64,000 nt of DNA from Echinarachnius parma (lineage: Eukaryota > Echinodermata > Echinoidea > Clypeasteroida > Echinarachniidae), in assembly GCA_037951105.1 (NCBI GenBank), contig JBAMJV010001308.1, forward strand, positions 1-64,000, in the 5' to 3' direction. The notes beneath the pieces were generated by a model, which had not been told where the DNA came from, searched no databases, and saw nothing but the letters and a program-made list of their open reading frames with translations. The stretch's first letter is position 1. Every line of letters starts with the position of its first letter. This document shows positions 63,445-64,000 of this stretch, in pieces. Made by a program: the position numbers and the translations under genes.

Positions 63445-63973
63445 TACCGTAGTGGCCAGGGAACTCGGCCAGTCACACACAGCACAGTGCGCCATTGACT
63501 TTGTACACGCGCCGTGCGCTGTGGCCGAGATCTCAGACCTGCACTGCGATAAATTGAATCTTCGTACATAAAATCGCGCCGTGCGGAAACCCGCTTTGCC
63601 GTTGAGCGATAATTTTCGATCGAGCGAAGGCACTGCGATATTGCGGTCCAATTTGTGTAAGTTTATTTCGAAATGAACTACAAAAGCGAGAATCCAGATT
63701 CTAAAAAATTGAAATCTCAAATTATCGTGAACAAAATACAAAATAACAAATTTCGGATTGTAAAGACTGACTTTCAAGCGATTTTCTGGAGTTCCAGCAG
63801 GAATGCAGAACAGCAAGATACACATATTTTATGAGCAATATGCAGATAAATCGTTTGATATAAGTTTCGTGTCACATGTTCAGTGCATTCTCGGCAAATC
63901 TAATTTCAAAGTCAGCCCTATCCCTTTTATGGCCGAGTTCTCCCCCCGGCCGAGTTCTCTAGCCACTACGGTA
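63445..63973. mobile_element. MITE with TACCGTAGTGGC ends
   Basis: TACCGTAGTGGCCAGGGAAC and its near complement (ttctctagccactacggta) are inverted; cggccgagttctc is repeated at the right end. It is 529 bp. The minus-strand open frame within it shows no known protein. Confidence 0.85.
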
Positions 63974-64000
63974 ATTACTATTGGAAATTATGTTCGGACA

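Noticed and set aside
63427..63825. 132-codon frame on the minus strand
   Set aside because: It lies almost wholly within a TIR-bounded MITE and has no recognisable domain.

Overview
The window looks like AT-rich nuclear DNA from a marine invertebrate animal, most likely a deuterostome such as an echinoderm, hemichordate or amphioxus. The reasons are spliced genes with GT-AG introns, CR1/L2-type LINEs, a tRNA-derived SINE, a Crypton-type recombinase exon of the KIAA1958-like kind, PIF/Harbinger, hAT-like and mariner-like elements, and very many MITEs. The species cannot be named from the sequence alone.

The only convincing host gene is one very large leucine-rich-repeat (LRR) gene on the + strand. 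It starts at 11871 with a signal-peptide exon and is still open at the right edge (last exon 62998-63069). I can place about 26 LRR exons (66-216 nt) that join in one frame. Every intron from the LRRNT exon onward is phase 2, and the joined LRR part is about 841 residues. The N-terminal region (13440-14066) is a four-copy tandem array of a Gly/Tyr-rich exon ending in an LRR N-terminal cap; its exact splicing is uncertain. Several LRR exons have decayed duplicates beside them (19.6-20.8, 22.9-23.2, 28.95-29.05, 36.4 and 60.3-61.7 kb), so the gene evolves by local exon duplication and decay.

Layout. 1-11.8 kb: upstream DNA with no supported gene, full of MITEs. 11.8-24.5 kb: first half of the LRR gene, with a SINE and a Crypton exon in introns. 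24.5-29.1 kb: one intron holding a nearly intact LINE (minus strand) inserted in a small TIR element. 30.9-36.1 kb: an intron with a perfect 346-bp palindrome and an L2-like LINE (plus strand). 39.9-45.1 kb: an intron with a foldback family rich in GTGCAC motifs, a U2 snRNA pseudogene, and nested MITEs. 45.1-59.4 kb: a 14-kb intron with a hAT-like element, repeat arrays, and a nested stack (Harbinger within Harbinger, plus a mariner-like element and a 5'-truncated LINE). 59.4-64 kb: the last visible LRR exons and further MITEs.

LRR exons were called by hand from splice sites, frame continuity and the LxLxxNxL pattern. Mobile elements were called from conserved protein motifs, terminal inverted repeats (TIRs) and target-site duplications (TSDs). 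No database search was run.
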